From Hirundichthys speculiger (Eukaryota; Chordata; Actinopteri; Beloniformes; Exocoetidae): a stretch of DNA of 64,000 nt. Position numbers and translations under genes: made by a program. Position 1 is the first letter of the stretch; the number at the start of each line of letters is the position of its first letter. Shown here piece after piece: positions 11,010 through 21,250 of the stretch. Under the pieces are notes generated by a model that saw nothing but the letters and a program-made list of their open reading frames with translations, was not told the origin of the DNA and ran no database searches. The stretch spans positions 558,001 through 622,000 of the forward strand of contig JAGFBZ010000697.1 in the NCBI GenBank assembly GCA_018398805.1, in the 5' to 3' direction.

Positions 11010-11440
11010 TTCACACATTTTTCCAGCTCTTTCTTCGGCCCTTGGTATTTTCAAGCTTTTCATGTTTCTTCTTTCTGATCTTGCTGTCACTTGGGTTGGC
11101 TACATCCACCACCACTGCTGTCCTCTGATGTTTATCAACCACCACTATGTCAGGTTGATTAGTCCTTACCCAAAACAGGAGGAAAACATTTGAAGCATTA
11201 CAGAGCATTAACAAAACCCTTTAAGACAACAACCTGAAACATCCTAGTCCTCGGCCCCCCTCTTTTCACTTAGCATATAGCCTCAGGATGCTGGACTTAG
11301 GGTGAAATCCTCCATGAATTGTAAGGAGTTTCTTTCTTTCTTTTATGCTAGCGGGTTATCTGATTACTGGTAGGGCATAGGTGTTGATAGCCTGGGTCTT
11401 GTTTTTCCCATCAAGCTGACTCTCCAGGACCTGTCACGCT
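11010..11440 (-). pseudogene. LINE fragment with restriction-like endonuclease region, minus orientation
   Basis: The minus strand encodes, from 11440 downwards, SQLDGKNKTQAINTYALPVI, then KLLTIHGGFHPKSSILRLYA, KEGGRGL, and finally TNQPDIVVVDKHQRTAVVVD with ANPSDSKIRKK. This is the family described for the plus-strand fragment next to it. The stretch between GRGL and TNQPD is shorter than in the family consensus as I recall it, implying an internal deletion. The endonuclease motif (PD...D) is present here and decayed in the opposing copy. The two fragments meet tail to tail near 11005. Confidence 0.7.
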
Positions 11441-11447
11441 TGTCATG

Positions 11448-11500
<53 letters not shown>

Positions 11501-11744
11501 TCATGGAATTACAAAAGGGCCCAACTCCATGATTTTGCGAAATCCAGGTTATCTCCCTATCTTGTACATTAGGTTAAGAGCTATCAAAATGAATTGAAGA
11601 AAGGCCCAACTCCAGTTCATAAAGCTGTTAACTAAGATGATGTTTTTTGCCTTGAGTTGAAGAACGGCCTGAGTCCTGGAGAGAAAAAAATGCTCTCCTG
11701 AAAAATATACCTCAGTGGAGTTGGGCCCTTTTGTAACTTCGTGA

Positions 11745-11834
<90 letters not shown>
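11448..11834. repeat. (TA)n microsatellite, split by a 250 bp MITE
   Basis: TA runs occupy about 11448-11497 and 11748-11834. The MITE at 11498-11747 sits between them. Open frames reading as Ile-Tyr repeats here come from the TA tract. Confidence 0.95.
11498..11747. mobile_element. MITE with about 32 bp inverted repeats, in a TA target
   Basis: The left end GAATCATGGAATTACAAAAG continues with GGCCCAACTCCA; the right end read inward is GAATCACGAAGTTACAAAAG with the same continuation. That is about 32 bp with four mismatches. TA dinucleotides abut both ends, as for Tc1/mariner-type insertion. An internal GGCCCAACTCCAGTTCATAA repeats part of the terminal motif. No coding capacity. Confidence 0.85.
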
Positions 11835-11839
<5 letters not shown>

Positions 11840-14692
11840 GTTACTGTATCCTATCACAGCAAGTTGAAATGTCACTTAATGCTTCATATCAAGGTCCATC
11901 AAGGCCTCAAGTTCATAGTCATAATTAGTTCTCAATTCCACTAAGACTAAAGCGGTTTTGTTGCACTTCATTTGCAGCCCCTTTGTGTTGCATTGAGTTC
12001 ACACAGTATTGCATCAGAGGGAAGTGCCAAACTTCAAAGATTATCTCTGGGACACCATACAATATAGTAAAATGATGATGATCTCTAGAGTTCATTTTCA
12101 TTTTTCTCTAGAGTGATGACTTTTTCAAAGTCATTACCTGACTGACTGCAATGCCTGGATTTTCCAGTATCAAACCACTTATATACTTTCTTATTTTACT
12201 GAGATGAAAAACACTTGGCAGATACTTCAGGGTGTCTTGCAGGTTGTGTAGGTGCAGATTTGTTTACAGAAGGCACAAAAACCTAACCTTTATGCATACT
12301 GATGAACATTGAACTGATGTGTTTCCCTGTTTCACTTCAATAAAAAGAAGCACTCAGTAACAGCAAAAAACGAAAAAAAAAAAAGGAACTGTAACAAACA
12401 TTCTCTTTTGAGAATGTTTATCAAAATACCATATGGTAAAATGCATCACAAAGGAAAGAGAGGAATGAGAGAAATAGATGTAGAGGTGATAGAGAAAACA
12501 TAAATGAAAAAAAAATGTACTCTAAACGTAGTTAAAACTGTGGTGTTCTGTTACACAGTCATGTATCTAATAATATCATTGTTCTGCAAGGCCATTTTCT
12601 ATCAATTACCCTGCAGAAGCCTCCAGAGGCCCTTGCACACACACATAAACAGCTTTAATGAATCCAATTGATTCAGGTGCGAACCAGAGACAACTCGTCA
12701 ATTTTGTGTGTGCATCTATCTGTGATTACTTATTTCCTGTTGGACCACAAATATCAAACTTGTTCCTTCTTTCTTTAATCACATTAGTATTCTGGTCGTT
12801 TTTCCTCATTCCACACACAAAATGTAATATTCACCTTCATCCACACAATAAAACGCAGACATAGCTATCTGCTGTGCATGTGCAGTGTGTTTCTCTGTGT
12901 TATCTAACCCATTGAGGAACCCAGCTCAGCCACTGATGCTGCTGCATCACTGGCCAAAGACTCAAAGCTAAATTAACACCAGGAGTAGGAATAATCAGCT
13001 TCCCCTTTCAGATTCCATGTAAAGACTTAAAACACACACAATCATATGCAAAACCTGAATAACTTCCACATTAAGTAATACTAATAACTTCCACATTAAG
13101 TAATACTACCCTTTTTCATGATGGATGAGGATGTATACAGACTTGTCTTGCAACCATTTTAATTATTTGCTTCTCTATAAATAATTGTTTAGTGTGGTGA
13201 TTCAATGAAACCTGCATGTGATCATCATGAACAGGCTTCTTTTACTAATTAAATCAAACTCTTAAGAGAGCTTTAATTCCACACCTTTGTCAGAGGTCCT
13301 GTCATTAGTCCTCAACAACCCCTCAAGTTGATCTGACTTGGAGCACTTCTGCTCTTCGAGTCAGTTGCAACCCAGCTGACTATCTGGTGAAAAAGAGGGA
13401 AGAAGTCATCGATAATCTTATGTATACACTCTGCTATGTTTCTGTTTTCCCCTTAATCTCTGATAACATTTACATGCTAGAAAGGATGCAAAAGAGAGAA
13501 AAAAAATGTTTCTTCAAACAGGTGGTTCCAGAAGGTGAGCAACAAACAGTTGCTCAAAGGACAGTGGATTTCCACTTCATCAACAAATGAGAAAATCACT
13601 GATATGTTGAAAAAAGAAGAAAGATGGGAAGTAATTGTAAATCGTAAATGTAAATGTATTTCTACTTCTGCAGTGCATTCTGCAGTGCATACTTTCATTA
13701 CTCAAAAGATTGGTAAGAATTTCACTGTTTGTAAGGCAGAATGTCTGTAGATATTTGTGTTAGAAGAGTGGCAGATAACAGGACAGTGGTGAGACAAGCC
13801 TTTCTCTGTGGCTTTGAACTACTGCACTGACTAAGACACAGTCAGCAGAGCTGGAGTGGTAGAGCTGAAAATGTTAAGATTTTCTTTGGGAGTGATAGGG
13901 ATGGATATGATTAAGAATAAGCACATCAGAAGAACAGTCAGGGCTAGATGTCTTAATGATTAAGTAAGAAAGGCTGGATTGAGATTATTTAGACACACAG
14001 GGAGGAGGGTTTGTGACCACAATGGAGGTGGAACTCTCATGCAGGAGAAAACAGGGGAAGACAAAAGAGAAGATTTCTGGATGTGGTGACAGAAGATATG
14101 CACATGGCATGGTAAGATGGAAACAGCTGATCTGCTGTAGTGACCCCTAATGCAGAACACACCTCTGTGTGTGTACCACCAGTGCAGTGGTGCTGTGGTT
14201 TTAGTGACCAACCTGACTAACCCTCAAAGTCATTGTGAGTATATTGTGTAAATCATGAAGGTTTTCCTCAGGAAATTGGTTAGCAGATGGTGTGAGCTGT
14301 GAACTCTAAATCATTGCCACAAAACCAACAGATCTGTTGACTCATCAATCATCTGCAGCAATAACTAAATTGAAATCGAAGCCTATGTTGAATTGCCTCA
14401 AAGTGTAATACCACTGAGGATAACCGAGGCCTGACCCTAAAACATCTCTCATTCCCACAGATTTCCATTCAAACAGTGTCAACTATTGTCAAGAAATCCT
14501 TGGACAATAATGTCAGATCAGGGTATTAGTGGCTGGTTTGAAAAATAATCCCATGTATTTGTGAGGTTGACAGAGTTTACCGAGACAGTCTACAGGATTT
14601 CACTATAAGTTGTCTTCCAGTACTCAGGTCACCTCCACCGTCAGACACGAGCTCCCACATTGTAACAAAATAAATAAATAAATATATGTATA
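11835..14692. other. No gene recognised; one short exact tandem duplication
   Basis: Apart from the 25 bp duplication at 13058-13107 and a repeated TGCAGTGCAT word near 13670-13690, I see no structure. Open frames of 67-83 codons match nothing known to me. Confidence 0.5.
13058..13107 (+). repeat. Exact 25 bp tandem duplication
   Basis: The 25-base unit starting AATAACTTCCACATTAAG occurs twice head to tail with no mismatch. Confidence 0.95.
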
Positions 14693-15434
14693 CAGTGAAG
14701 GAAGTATTTGATCCCCCACTGATTTTGGCAGTTGTCCTACTAAGAAATAAATGAACAGTCTCAGATTTTTATGCAGCTTTATTTAAACAGTTATAGAAAG
14801 AATATTGAAAAAAAATTTGAGAAAATTACATGAAATGAAAAATGAAAATTAATTTGCAAGTCATTGAGGGAAATAAGCATTTGATTCCCGACCAACCTTG
14901 ACCAGAGTTGGCTCCCACAGACCACTGACATACTCCTAATCTCACTGAAGTAATTACCTGCATGAGAGACACCTGTTCCAAATTGTCACCTGTTAGGGCT
15001 GGAATGGGCTACAAACCATAAGTAAGAAACTGAATAAGAAGGTGACAACTGTTGGTGCAATTATTTGGAAGTGGAAGAAGTACAACATGACTGTTAATCA
15101 ACCTAGGCTGGGGCTCCATGCAAGATATCACCTTGTGGGGTCTCAATGATCATGAGAAAGGTTAGAGATCAGCCGAGAACTACACGGGAGGAGCTGGTTA
15201 ATGATCTCAAGGCAGCTGGGACCACAGTCACCAAGAAAACTATTGGTAATACACTAAGGGCCTGATTTACTAAGATCCTAAATAAAGAGTACTAAATTGC
15301 GTGTGCACTGAAAAAGTTTGCGCGTGCTGTTGTTGTGTGTTTTGCGGGTGATCAACTAAGAATGCTCGCGCAATTGATAACGGGTGCAAACCGCAGTATT
15401 TAAATGAGGTGTTGCGTGTCTTACGGTTTGCGCC

Positions 15435-15947
15435 ATGGAGAGTCTGGATGGAAAGCAGGATAGACGCAAGCGCAAAATGAAATTTGACGAGTTGGAGTTA
15501 GAGATATTAGTGGAAGAGGCAAATAAACACATTCATGAACTACAGCAAAGAAATTTAAACATTATCAAAAGAAACGCAATATGGGAGAAAATCTGCGATA
15601 GAATAAATGCAGTTGGTAAGACAAAAAGAACGGCAGATGAGGTTAAAAGAAGGTGGCAAGATATAAGGCGAAGAACTAAAGAAAAAGTGGCCTCTAATAA
15701 AACTTCGGCAAACAAGACAGGTGGAGGGCCTGCGGAAGAGATGCCTCTAACCAGCATTGAGCAGCAGGTGCAGCTCACCTTCTGCGAGGAGCAGATAACT
15801 GGGATACTGGGGTATGACACGCTAGAGCCAACTGCAGAACAAGGTAGGCGCACAATAAGAAACACTTTTTTCTCCATGAAAACACGTGATTTATTTATTA
15901 TCACAAATAAAAAAATGAATGTGCCTCCTGTGGCAACCTTTTGCTGA
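15435..15947 (+). CDS. Myb/SANT-like DNA-binding protein of a PIF/Harbinger transposon
   Basis: Harbinger elements encode a second protein beside the transposase, with a trihelical Myb/SANT-like domain; in the family it helps bring the transposase to the nucleus and to the element ends. Here residues about 11-82 form that domain: a basic start (RRKRKMKFDELE), a long helix, the Trp in AIWEKI (residue 50), and RTADEVKRRWQDIRRRTKEK with Trp74. An acidic, Glu-rich stretch follows. The frame from ATG 15435 is open to 15945 without damage. A likely splice donor, AAG/GTAGGC at 15843-15844, falls after residue 136, so residues beyond that are probably read-through of an intron and the last exon may be missing. 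Unusually well preserved compared with every other reading frame in the window. Confidence 0.8.
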   Translation: MESLDGKQDRRKRKMKFDELELEILVEEANKHIHELQQRNLNIIKRNAIWEKICDRINAVGKTKRTADEVKRRWQDIRRRTKEKVASNKTSANKTGGGPAEEMPLTSIEQQVQLTFCEEQITGILGYDTLEPTAEQGRRTIRNTFFSMKTRDLFIITNKKMNVPPVATFC

Positions 15948-15966
15948 ACAATACTTGATTTAACAT

Positions 15967-16185
15967 TCAAATAAAATATTTCTCCTTTTGCATGTGCTTG
16001 ACCGGCTCCAAATCAGCCCTTAACTCATTCAACAGCTCCAAGATGGAATCGCTAGATAGTCGATATGTTTCAACTATCTGGTTTTCATTCATTCCAAACA
16101 AATTTACACGAGTCCGAAAGACTCTCTCTCTGCGTATTCTTTGATTTTGGCGATGTCGCCTCCTTGCCACAATAACAGCAGCCAT
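15967..16185 (-). pseudogene. Harbinger transposase, N-terminal exon only
   Basis: The frame starts at ATG 16185 and encodes a basic segment (ARRRHRQNQRIRRERVFRTR) followed by VNLFGMNENQIVETYRLSSD and SILELLNELRADLEP. This is the N-terminal region of PIF/Harbinger (HARBI1-like) transposases, with their conserved YRLSxxxILELL helix. After DLEPV the homology ends at a GGTCAAG that could be a splice donor, and nothing resembling the DDE nuclease domain (usually some 250 further residues) follows. The gene is convergent with the Myb-like gene, about 20 bp apart, which is the usual arrangement when the middle of the element is lost. Confidence 0.8.
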
Positions 16186-16855
16186 CGGTGCGTAATGCTG
16201 GGCAGATTAGCACCTTCCTTTCGGACGTATTAAATACAGACGCAATCACAATCCCCGCAATTACTTTCAGGGTTGGTAAATCTCATTGCGTGTGGTAAAT
16301 GAACCTATTTGCATTTTCCCCTCCCAGTATTTAGCGCTTTCTGGCGGGTACGCCCCATATTGATTATTCATCAGGGCAAAAGTACTAAATGAACAGCGTG
16401 TGCTATTTTGCTCATTTGAGAGGCGCAGTCCTCTTTGCACGCTGTTAGTAGATCAGCTTGCACATTGGTTTGCGGGTGGTGTCAAGTTTGCACACGTTTT
16501 TACGCACGCAAACCTTTAGTAAATCAGGCCCTAAGACGCAATGGTTTAAAATCCTGCAGTGCGCACAAGGTCCCTCTGCTCAAGAAAGCTCACATCCAGG
16601 CCCAACTCAGGTGTGCCAACAAACATATTAATGACTCAGAAAGAGACTGGGAGAAGGTGCTGTGGTCAGATGAGACTAAAATTGAGGCTCTTTGGCCTCA
16701 ACCTCAACTCGACATGTTTGGAGGAAGAAAAATGCTGAATATGACCCCAAAAACACCATCCCTACTGTCAAGCAGCGTTCTCTCACTGCCACACATGCAT
16801 TATTTAATTACTCCTATTATTCATGTAATTATATTATAATATGGTTAATGACTAT

Positions 16856-17932
16856 TAGAGATGTCCTGATCCAGCATTTTGAACTTCCGATCCGATACCG
16901 ATATTTATTTGTACTTCCGATCTGATACCGATATCTGCCGATACCGATACCGGCCTATCTGAGCATGTATTAAAGTTTAAAATCATTTAACCAACTTACT
17001 TTGTTGTCAGACTCATGCTGAATAGGGTTTTACTCCTGATAATAACTAGCCAGCTGAATTAGGTGCATTTGAATAATACACATTGGTTGGTAACGAGAAA
17101 CGGGCCTATTTATTTAACAAATCAACACAAAATAGACAAAATGATAAATAACAAACAGAAATGGCATCAGTAAACCACGGCTTTACAAGCCATAAGTGCA
17201 GATATTATTGTTAATTGTATTAAGCAAACACAACCTGAGTTTAACCGTCTATTAACAGCATTAGTACCTGTGCTTTGACACTGTTTGGCACTTGACACAG
17301 TGGCAGTTTGTCACGATTCCCAAACGTCCCAAACGTCCCAAACGGGGGTGGGGGTGGGGAGAGGAGCTCGAGTTGTCTCGCGCGGGGGGCGGGGTGTTTG
17401 TGGCTGTGCACTGTGCCCGACAGAGAGAGAGCAGTGTTGCCAACTTAGCGACTTTCCAGACCCCCCTAGCGACTTAATTTGGAAAAAGCGACTAGCGACA
17501 AATCTAGCGACTTTTTCTGGCGATTTAGCGACTCACTGGCACTCAAACCGCTAGGTTTGAAGCCATCACTTGGCCGCTGATGGCTGCTGTCTGCCTCGCG
17601 AGCCGCGCTTCTCTCTCTTTCTCTCTCTCTGTCGGGCACAGTCCACAGCCACAAACCAAACACCCCGCCCCCCGCGCGAGACAACTCGAGCTCCTCCTGA
17701 AGGTGTGCTGGAAAATGCGGACCGGATATTAGGAAAACACAGAGCAAGACCTGGAATGGGTTATCTGAATAATGCGCTGCGCGGTGCGCTGGAAAACCCG
17801 GAACGGACTTTGGAAAAAACTGGATCGGAGTCTGGATCGGCATTTTTAGGGCTTGCCAATCCGATACCGATCCGCATTTTTTGCTCATATTGGCGGCCGA
17901 TCCGATACGAATATCGGATCGGGACACCTCTA
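16856..17932. mobile_element. Non-autonomous hAT element with exact 8 bp target duplication
   Basis: The left end reads TAGAGATGTCCTGATCC and the right end, read inward, TAGAGGTGTCCCGATCC. ATGACTAT flanks both sides (16848-16855 and 17933-17940). CCGATACCGATA words recur near both ends. No transposase sequence. The middle holds a long inverted repeat (17362-17695). Confidence 0.93.
17362..17695. repeat. Internal inverted repeat, about 70 bp arms, 190 bp spacer
   Basis: Left arm 17362-17431 begins AGGAGCTCGAGTTGTCTCGC; right arm 17622-17695 ends with its complement. The arms differ by one substitution and a short insertion, and include GGGGGGCGGGG and its complement. The spacer carries at least six AGCGAC words (17446-17535) and the phrase CAGTGTTGCCAACTTAGCGA, which resembles the end of another fish hAT family. 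Confidence 0.9.
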
Positions 17933-17984
17933 ATGACTATGGAGTCCAGGTAGGATTTAGTATTACCATTTAGCCTAAAGAACA

Positions 17985-18080
17985 TCTTTTTGGGATGGGA
18001 GGAAACAGAAGTACCCAGGGAAAACATGCAGACACGGGGAGAACAGGCAAACTCCACACAGAAAGATTCAGCTGAACTGA
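17985..18080 (+). repeat. Teleost LINE-derived motif
   Basis: The phrases GGGAGGAAACAGAAGTACCC and GGGGAGAACAGGCAAACTCC, followed by ACACAGAAAG, form a conserved block that recurs throughout fish genomes, probably from a LINE 3' region. Only this short block is recognisable. Confidence 0.5.
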
Positions 18081-18499
18081 GATCCAACAGAACCTTCCTG
18101 GTTCAGTTGGTTACACTAGTTACACTCTGCCCCTACCTCTGTGGGTTCATAAATTTTCCCTTTTGGATTCCCTAATTTGATTGGATGTATTAATTGATCT
18201 CATATTCAATACTCTGAATTAAAAATCACGTTTAGCTGTTTTCAAGTTTGCTTGTTTTTTTTCCCCACCAGCAGAATTGCATCAAACCCTGTAACACGCC
18301 TACATCCCACCTCTTGTCACCTTATGATTTTGTAACATTTATGAAATATATAAATTATGCATTCACTTGCTATGCAATTTCTAACACACCCTCTCTCTTT
18401 TATTTGCTGTTCCAGCAATGTTACTTTTCCACAGAAAGATGTGCTCAAACTGACTAAATGATTAAAATAAAAGTTCTAAAAAAGAAGATCTCTTCTGTT

Positions 18500-18790
18500 C
18501 AGCTGATGTTGCCATGGTGAACCATGGTAACAGTGCTCCACTGATGATGTCTTTTTATAGTCACAGTGCACATGCTTAGTCAACATATTCAGAGTTGACA
18601 AACAACTCTAAGTGTAACCAACTCAGAGTTTCTCATCTCAGTTAGTACTCTGAGTTAGTATTTTATTTCAGACTTTGTTGAACCTTCTTTCTGAAACAGG
18701 TCTCATATTCTTTGATTAACTGTACACTTAGACTAGTGAGGGATGTTTATTTTCCTAGTCATATATGTAATTTATCATAGGTTTCAGCAT
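18500..18790 (-). repeat. Old DNA transposon fragment (CCTGTTTCAGAAAGAAGGTT end)
   Basis: Near 18690-18710 the minus strand reads CCTGTTTCAGAAAGAAGGTT, followed by several copies of AACTCAGAGT/AACTCTGAGTT-like words back to about 18590. This matches a fish MITE pattern known to me, but the second end is not visible. The rest to 18790 is unclassified. Confidence 0.4.
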
Positions 18791-19478
18791 TAAGTGGAAT
18801 GTTTTCAAAGCCCCAGTTATCAATATCCTGATGACTCTATATTCCTGGGTCCATTTAGTGATGTCATTGACACAATCATGCCAATGAGGGATGCAGTGTC
18901 ATCTGAGGGCCTGAAGACCACGGGCATCCAATAAAGGTCTTCAGCCTTGTCTCTTACACACAGAGATGTCTCCACTTTCTCTGAATCTGTTGATGATGTT
19001 CTGCACTGAAGATGATTAGATTTTCAAAGCTTTTGCAATTTAACATAGAGGAACATTCTTTTTAAAGTCTTTCACAATCTTTTTATGCACCCTTTCACAG
19101 ATTGGACACCCTCTGCTCACCTTTGCTGCTGGGAGACTTTTCATCTTTTTATAGCTGATCATGTTACAGACCTGATATCAATTAACTTCAATAGTTGCTA
19201 GATGTTCTCCAAGCTGAATCTCTTTGAAATGTTTTTCTTTTTCAGCCATTTGTTTCCCCCGTCCCAACTTTTTTGAGACTTGTAGCAGGCATCAAATTTG
19301 AAATGAGCTCATTTAGTGGATAAAAGTGTGAAATTTCCCAGTTAAAATGTTTTTTATGGTATCTATGTTCTGTTGTGAATAAGATATTGGCTCATGTGAT
19401 TTGAATGTCTTATTTTCATGTTATTCAAAAAAAAAAAAAAAAAAAAAACGTCCCAACTTCTCCGGAATTCGGATTGTA
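18791..19478. repeat. DNA transposon relic ending ACGTCCCAACTTCTCCGGAA
   Basis: The sequence carries phrases that recur in a common fish DNA transposon: TTCCTGGGTCCATTTAGTGA, GGGCATCCAATAAAGGTCTT, TCTCTGAATCTGTTGATGAT, CACAGATTGGACACCCTCTG and CCCGTCCCAACTTTTTTGAG, and a terminal ACGTCCCAACTTCTCCGGAA with TTCGGATTGTA. A poly-A run of about 22 bases (19428-19449) sits just inside the end. The left terminal repeat is not visible, so the copy is truncated. Superfamily not assigned. Confidence 0.55.
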
Positions 19479-20104
19479 GCTTTTCAAGTGTCACTGACCT
19501 GCCCCACTCTTCCTATTTCAAAGCCCCCTCATCCAACAAAGATGGCATCGACCATAAGGCCAAAAGCAATTTCAGCTGGTTAGTTTCACTGATCTATTTG
19601 GAAAATCCATAGAAACTGGATGAGGGAAGACATTAAGAAAACAAATAAATAAATAATATTTGGCAGGTGATTGAAGACAGCATCCATCTATCTTTGAAAG
19701 GCAAGCTATAACAAAAAACAACTCCTGCTTAATGATTACACACATAGTCAAAAATCAAAATTAAGTGAAACTGTAAGGCATCAGGAGAATCAGACCCAAA
19801 TGTAGGGGATTATATAGACATGAGTCATCAAAGTCTTTTGATAATCATCAAAAACACTGCAAGCACAGGATAATCAAACCAAAAAACAGTGATAAAATTA
19901 ACAACAGAAAGAAGGCTACATAGAGAGCAAGATAGATAAATGAAAACAACATCAGAGAGGGAAGGAAAGGCAGGGAAATATATAGATGCAAGGGCTGAGA
20001 AACCAATGTGAACAATCAGGGCAGAGGAAGACAGGAGAAGTCAAACCTACATCAATATGCAAGGAATAATACTTTCAAAATAAGACAGGAGCTAAGGCAT
20101 CTAG
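19479..20104. other. No gene or element recognised
   Basis: A-rich sequence without recognisable ends. Its last eight bases (GCATCTAG) are the left target duplication of the next element. Confidence 0.5.
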
Positions 20105-21242
20105 TAGAGGTGCACGATAACTACTGGGCCGATAACAGGAAATGATGACATCATTCCGATAAGTTCAATATCATAACGAACAGCCCTGAAAACATATATA
20201 TTTTTGTCAACACGTCAGTGCCTCAGTCCCACTAGCCTTGAATCATTTTGGTAGTTGCTGACTTGAATTGATATTCGCAGTATTTTCCTACATGAAACAC
20301 ATAAAAAAAAGAAAAGATTAAAGCTGCAAGCAGCGTTTATCGGGCCCTCACACCCATGGCCACCACCCCCCAGGTGTACACCACCTTCCCAAGCCAGTCG
20401 GGAATCAAGGCAATACAGTGAAAATTCCATTTGGTCATAAAATGGAAAAGTTGCTGCTCAGCTTGAATCCAAAGGAATGAAAACAAAAAAAACTGGCCTG
20501 GAATCCACTCAGAGCTGAGTTCTAAACTTCCATATGAAGGCTGTAACTGTCACAGCGGTCTATAATCTTAAACAAATATAAAGAGTCAGAGATCTTATGT
20601 CCAGAGCAGATTTACAAAAACTTATTTAGGCTTCATCTCCTGCAGACTTGACTACCATCATGATCTTTTGTCTGATTAGACAGCTTTAGATTATGATGAA
20701 CCCCGTTGCCAGAGTTCTAACAAGAACCAGGAAAACTGAGCACATCACTGCTGTTACCTCAGACTTATCCATCCACAAAATTTGGATGGTGAATGAGGAC
20801 TTTTTTTAGTATGAGCTGTAGGAATCCAGGCTGATCTGATGAAGCACTGACAGGATACAAAATACACTAAATAATGTGACCAAGATCATGGTCCTTTGAT
20901 GAGACAGTGGTGCTGTCTAAGATTGTCAAATACACTTGTTCAGAGTGAAAGAATCATCAAATACACAAATCTTGAAGCAGATTGAACAAAGCATGAGTAA
21001 TTCAGAACTGATGTTTGATAGCTTTATGAAAATGTTTGAGAGGCTTGCCAGTAGTTTTTCATTGAAAAAAATAAATATCTGTTCATTTAAATAGTCAACA
21101 CTATTTTGTATTTTGTTTATAGTATTGATGTAATGATTTTAGGTATATGTGTGTGTTATCAGTTATCGGTATCGGGCCTTTAGGAGCTGAAAGTTATCAG
21201 TTATCGGTATCGGTTTCAAAAAACAGTTATCATGCATCCCTA
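20105..21242. mobile_element. Non-autonomous hAT element, TSD 7 of 8 matched
   Basis: The left end TAGAGGTGCACGATAACT and the right end read inward TAGGGATGCATGATAACT are inverted repeats. Flanking octamers are GCATCTAG (20097-20104) and GCATTTAG (21243-21250), one mismatch. TTATCGGTATCGG words lie near the right end. No transposase is encoded; much of the body is another repeat (20318-21100). Confidence 0.88.
20318..21100 (+). repeat. Dispersed repeat starting TTAAAGCTGCAAGCAGCG, nested in hAT
   Basis: The opening phrase TTAAAGCTGCAAGCAGCG, followed by TTTATCGGGCCCTCACACCC, is the start of a widespread fish repeat. Later text such as GGAATCCAGGCTGATCTGAT fits the same unit. The right boundary is approximate. 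No reading frame of note. Confidence 0.45.
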
Positions 21243-21250
21243 GCATTTAG

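Larger units (their letters stand above)
15258..16531. mobile_element. PIF/Harbinger element, internally deleted, with TAA target duplication
   Basis: Perfect inverted repeats GGGCCTGATTTACTAA and TTAGTAAATCAGGCCC bound the element, and TAA flanks it on both sides (15255-15257 and 16532-16534), the standard PIF/Harbinger target. It interrupts the Tc1 transposase region. Two genes face each other inside: a Myb/SANT-type protein on the plus strand and the start of a Harbinger transposase on the minus strand. At 1274 bp it is much shorter than autonomous fish Harbingers, because the DDE nuclease exons are absent. Confidence 0.95.
14693..16780 (+). pseudogene. Tc1-like transposon relic, split by a Harbinger element
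   Basis: The left end follows TA (14691-14692) and begins CAGTGAAGGAAGTATTTGAT, a Tc1-family terminal repeat common in fish. Transposase traces follow on the plus strand: the segment to 15257 and, after the insertion, NGLKSCSA.KVPLLKKAH, then DWEKVLWSDETKIE near 16650, where SDETK holds the first catalytic aspartate of the DDE triad. Homology stops near 16780, so the C-terminal third and the right inverted repeat are missing. The hAT element at 16856 lies just beyond. Frameshifts show it is inactive. Confidence 0.85.

Noticed and set aside
11549..11944. Ile-Tyr repeat proteins on both strands
   Set aside because: They are translations of the (TA)n microsatellite and the MITE inside it.
17261..18087. 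Several frames of 60-153 codons on both strands, including Pro/Arg-rich ones
   Set aside because: They lie within a non-autonomous hAT element and its GC-rich palindrome; mirror-image frames arise from the inverted repeat.
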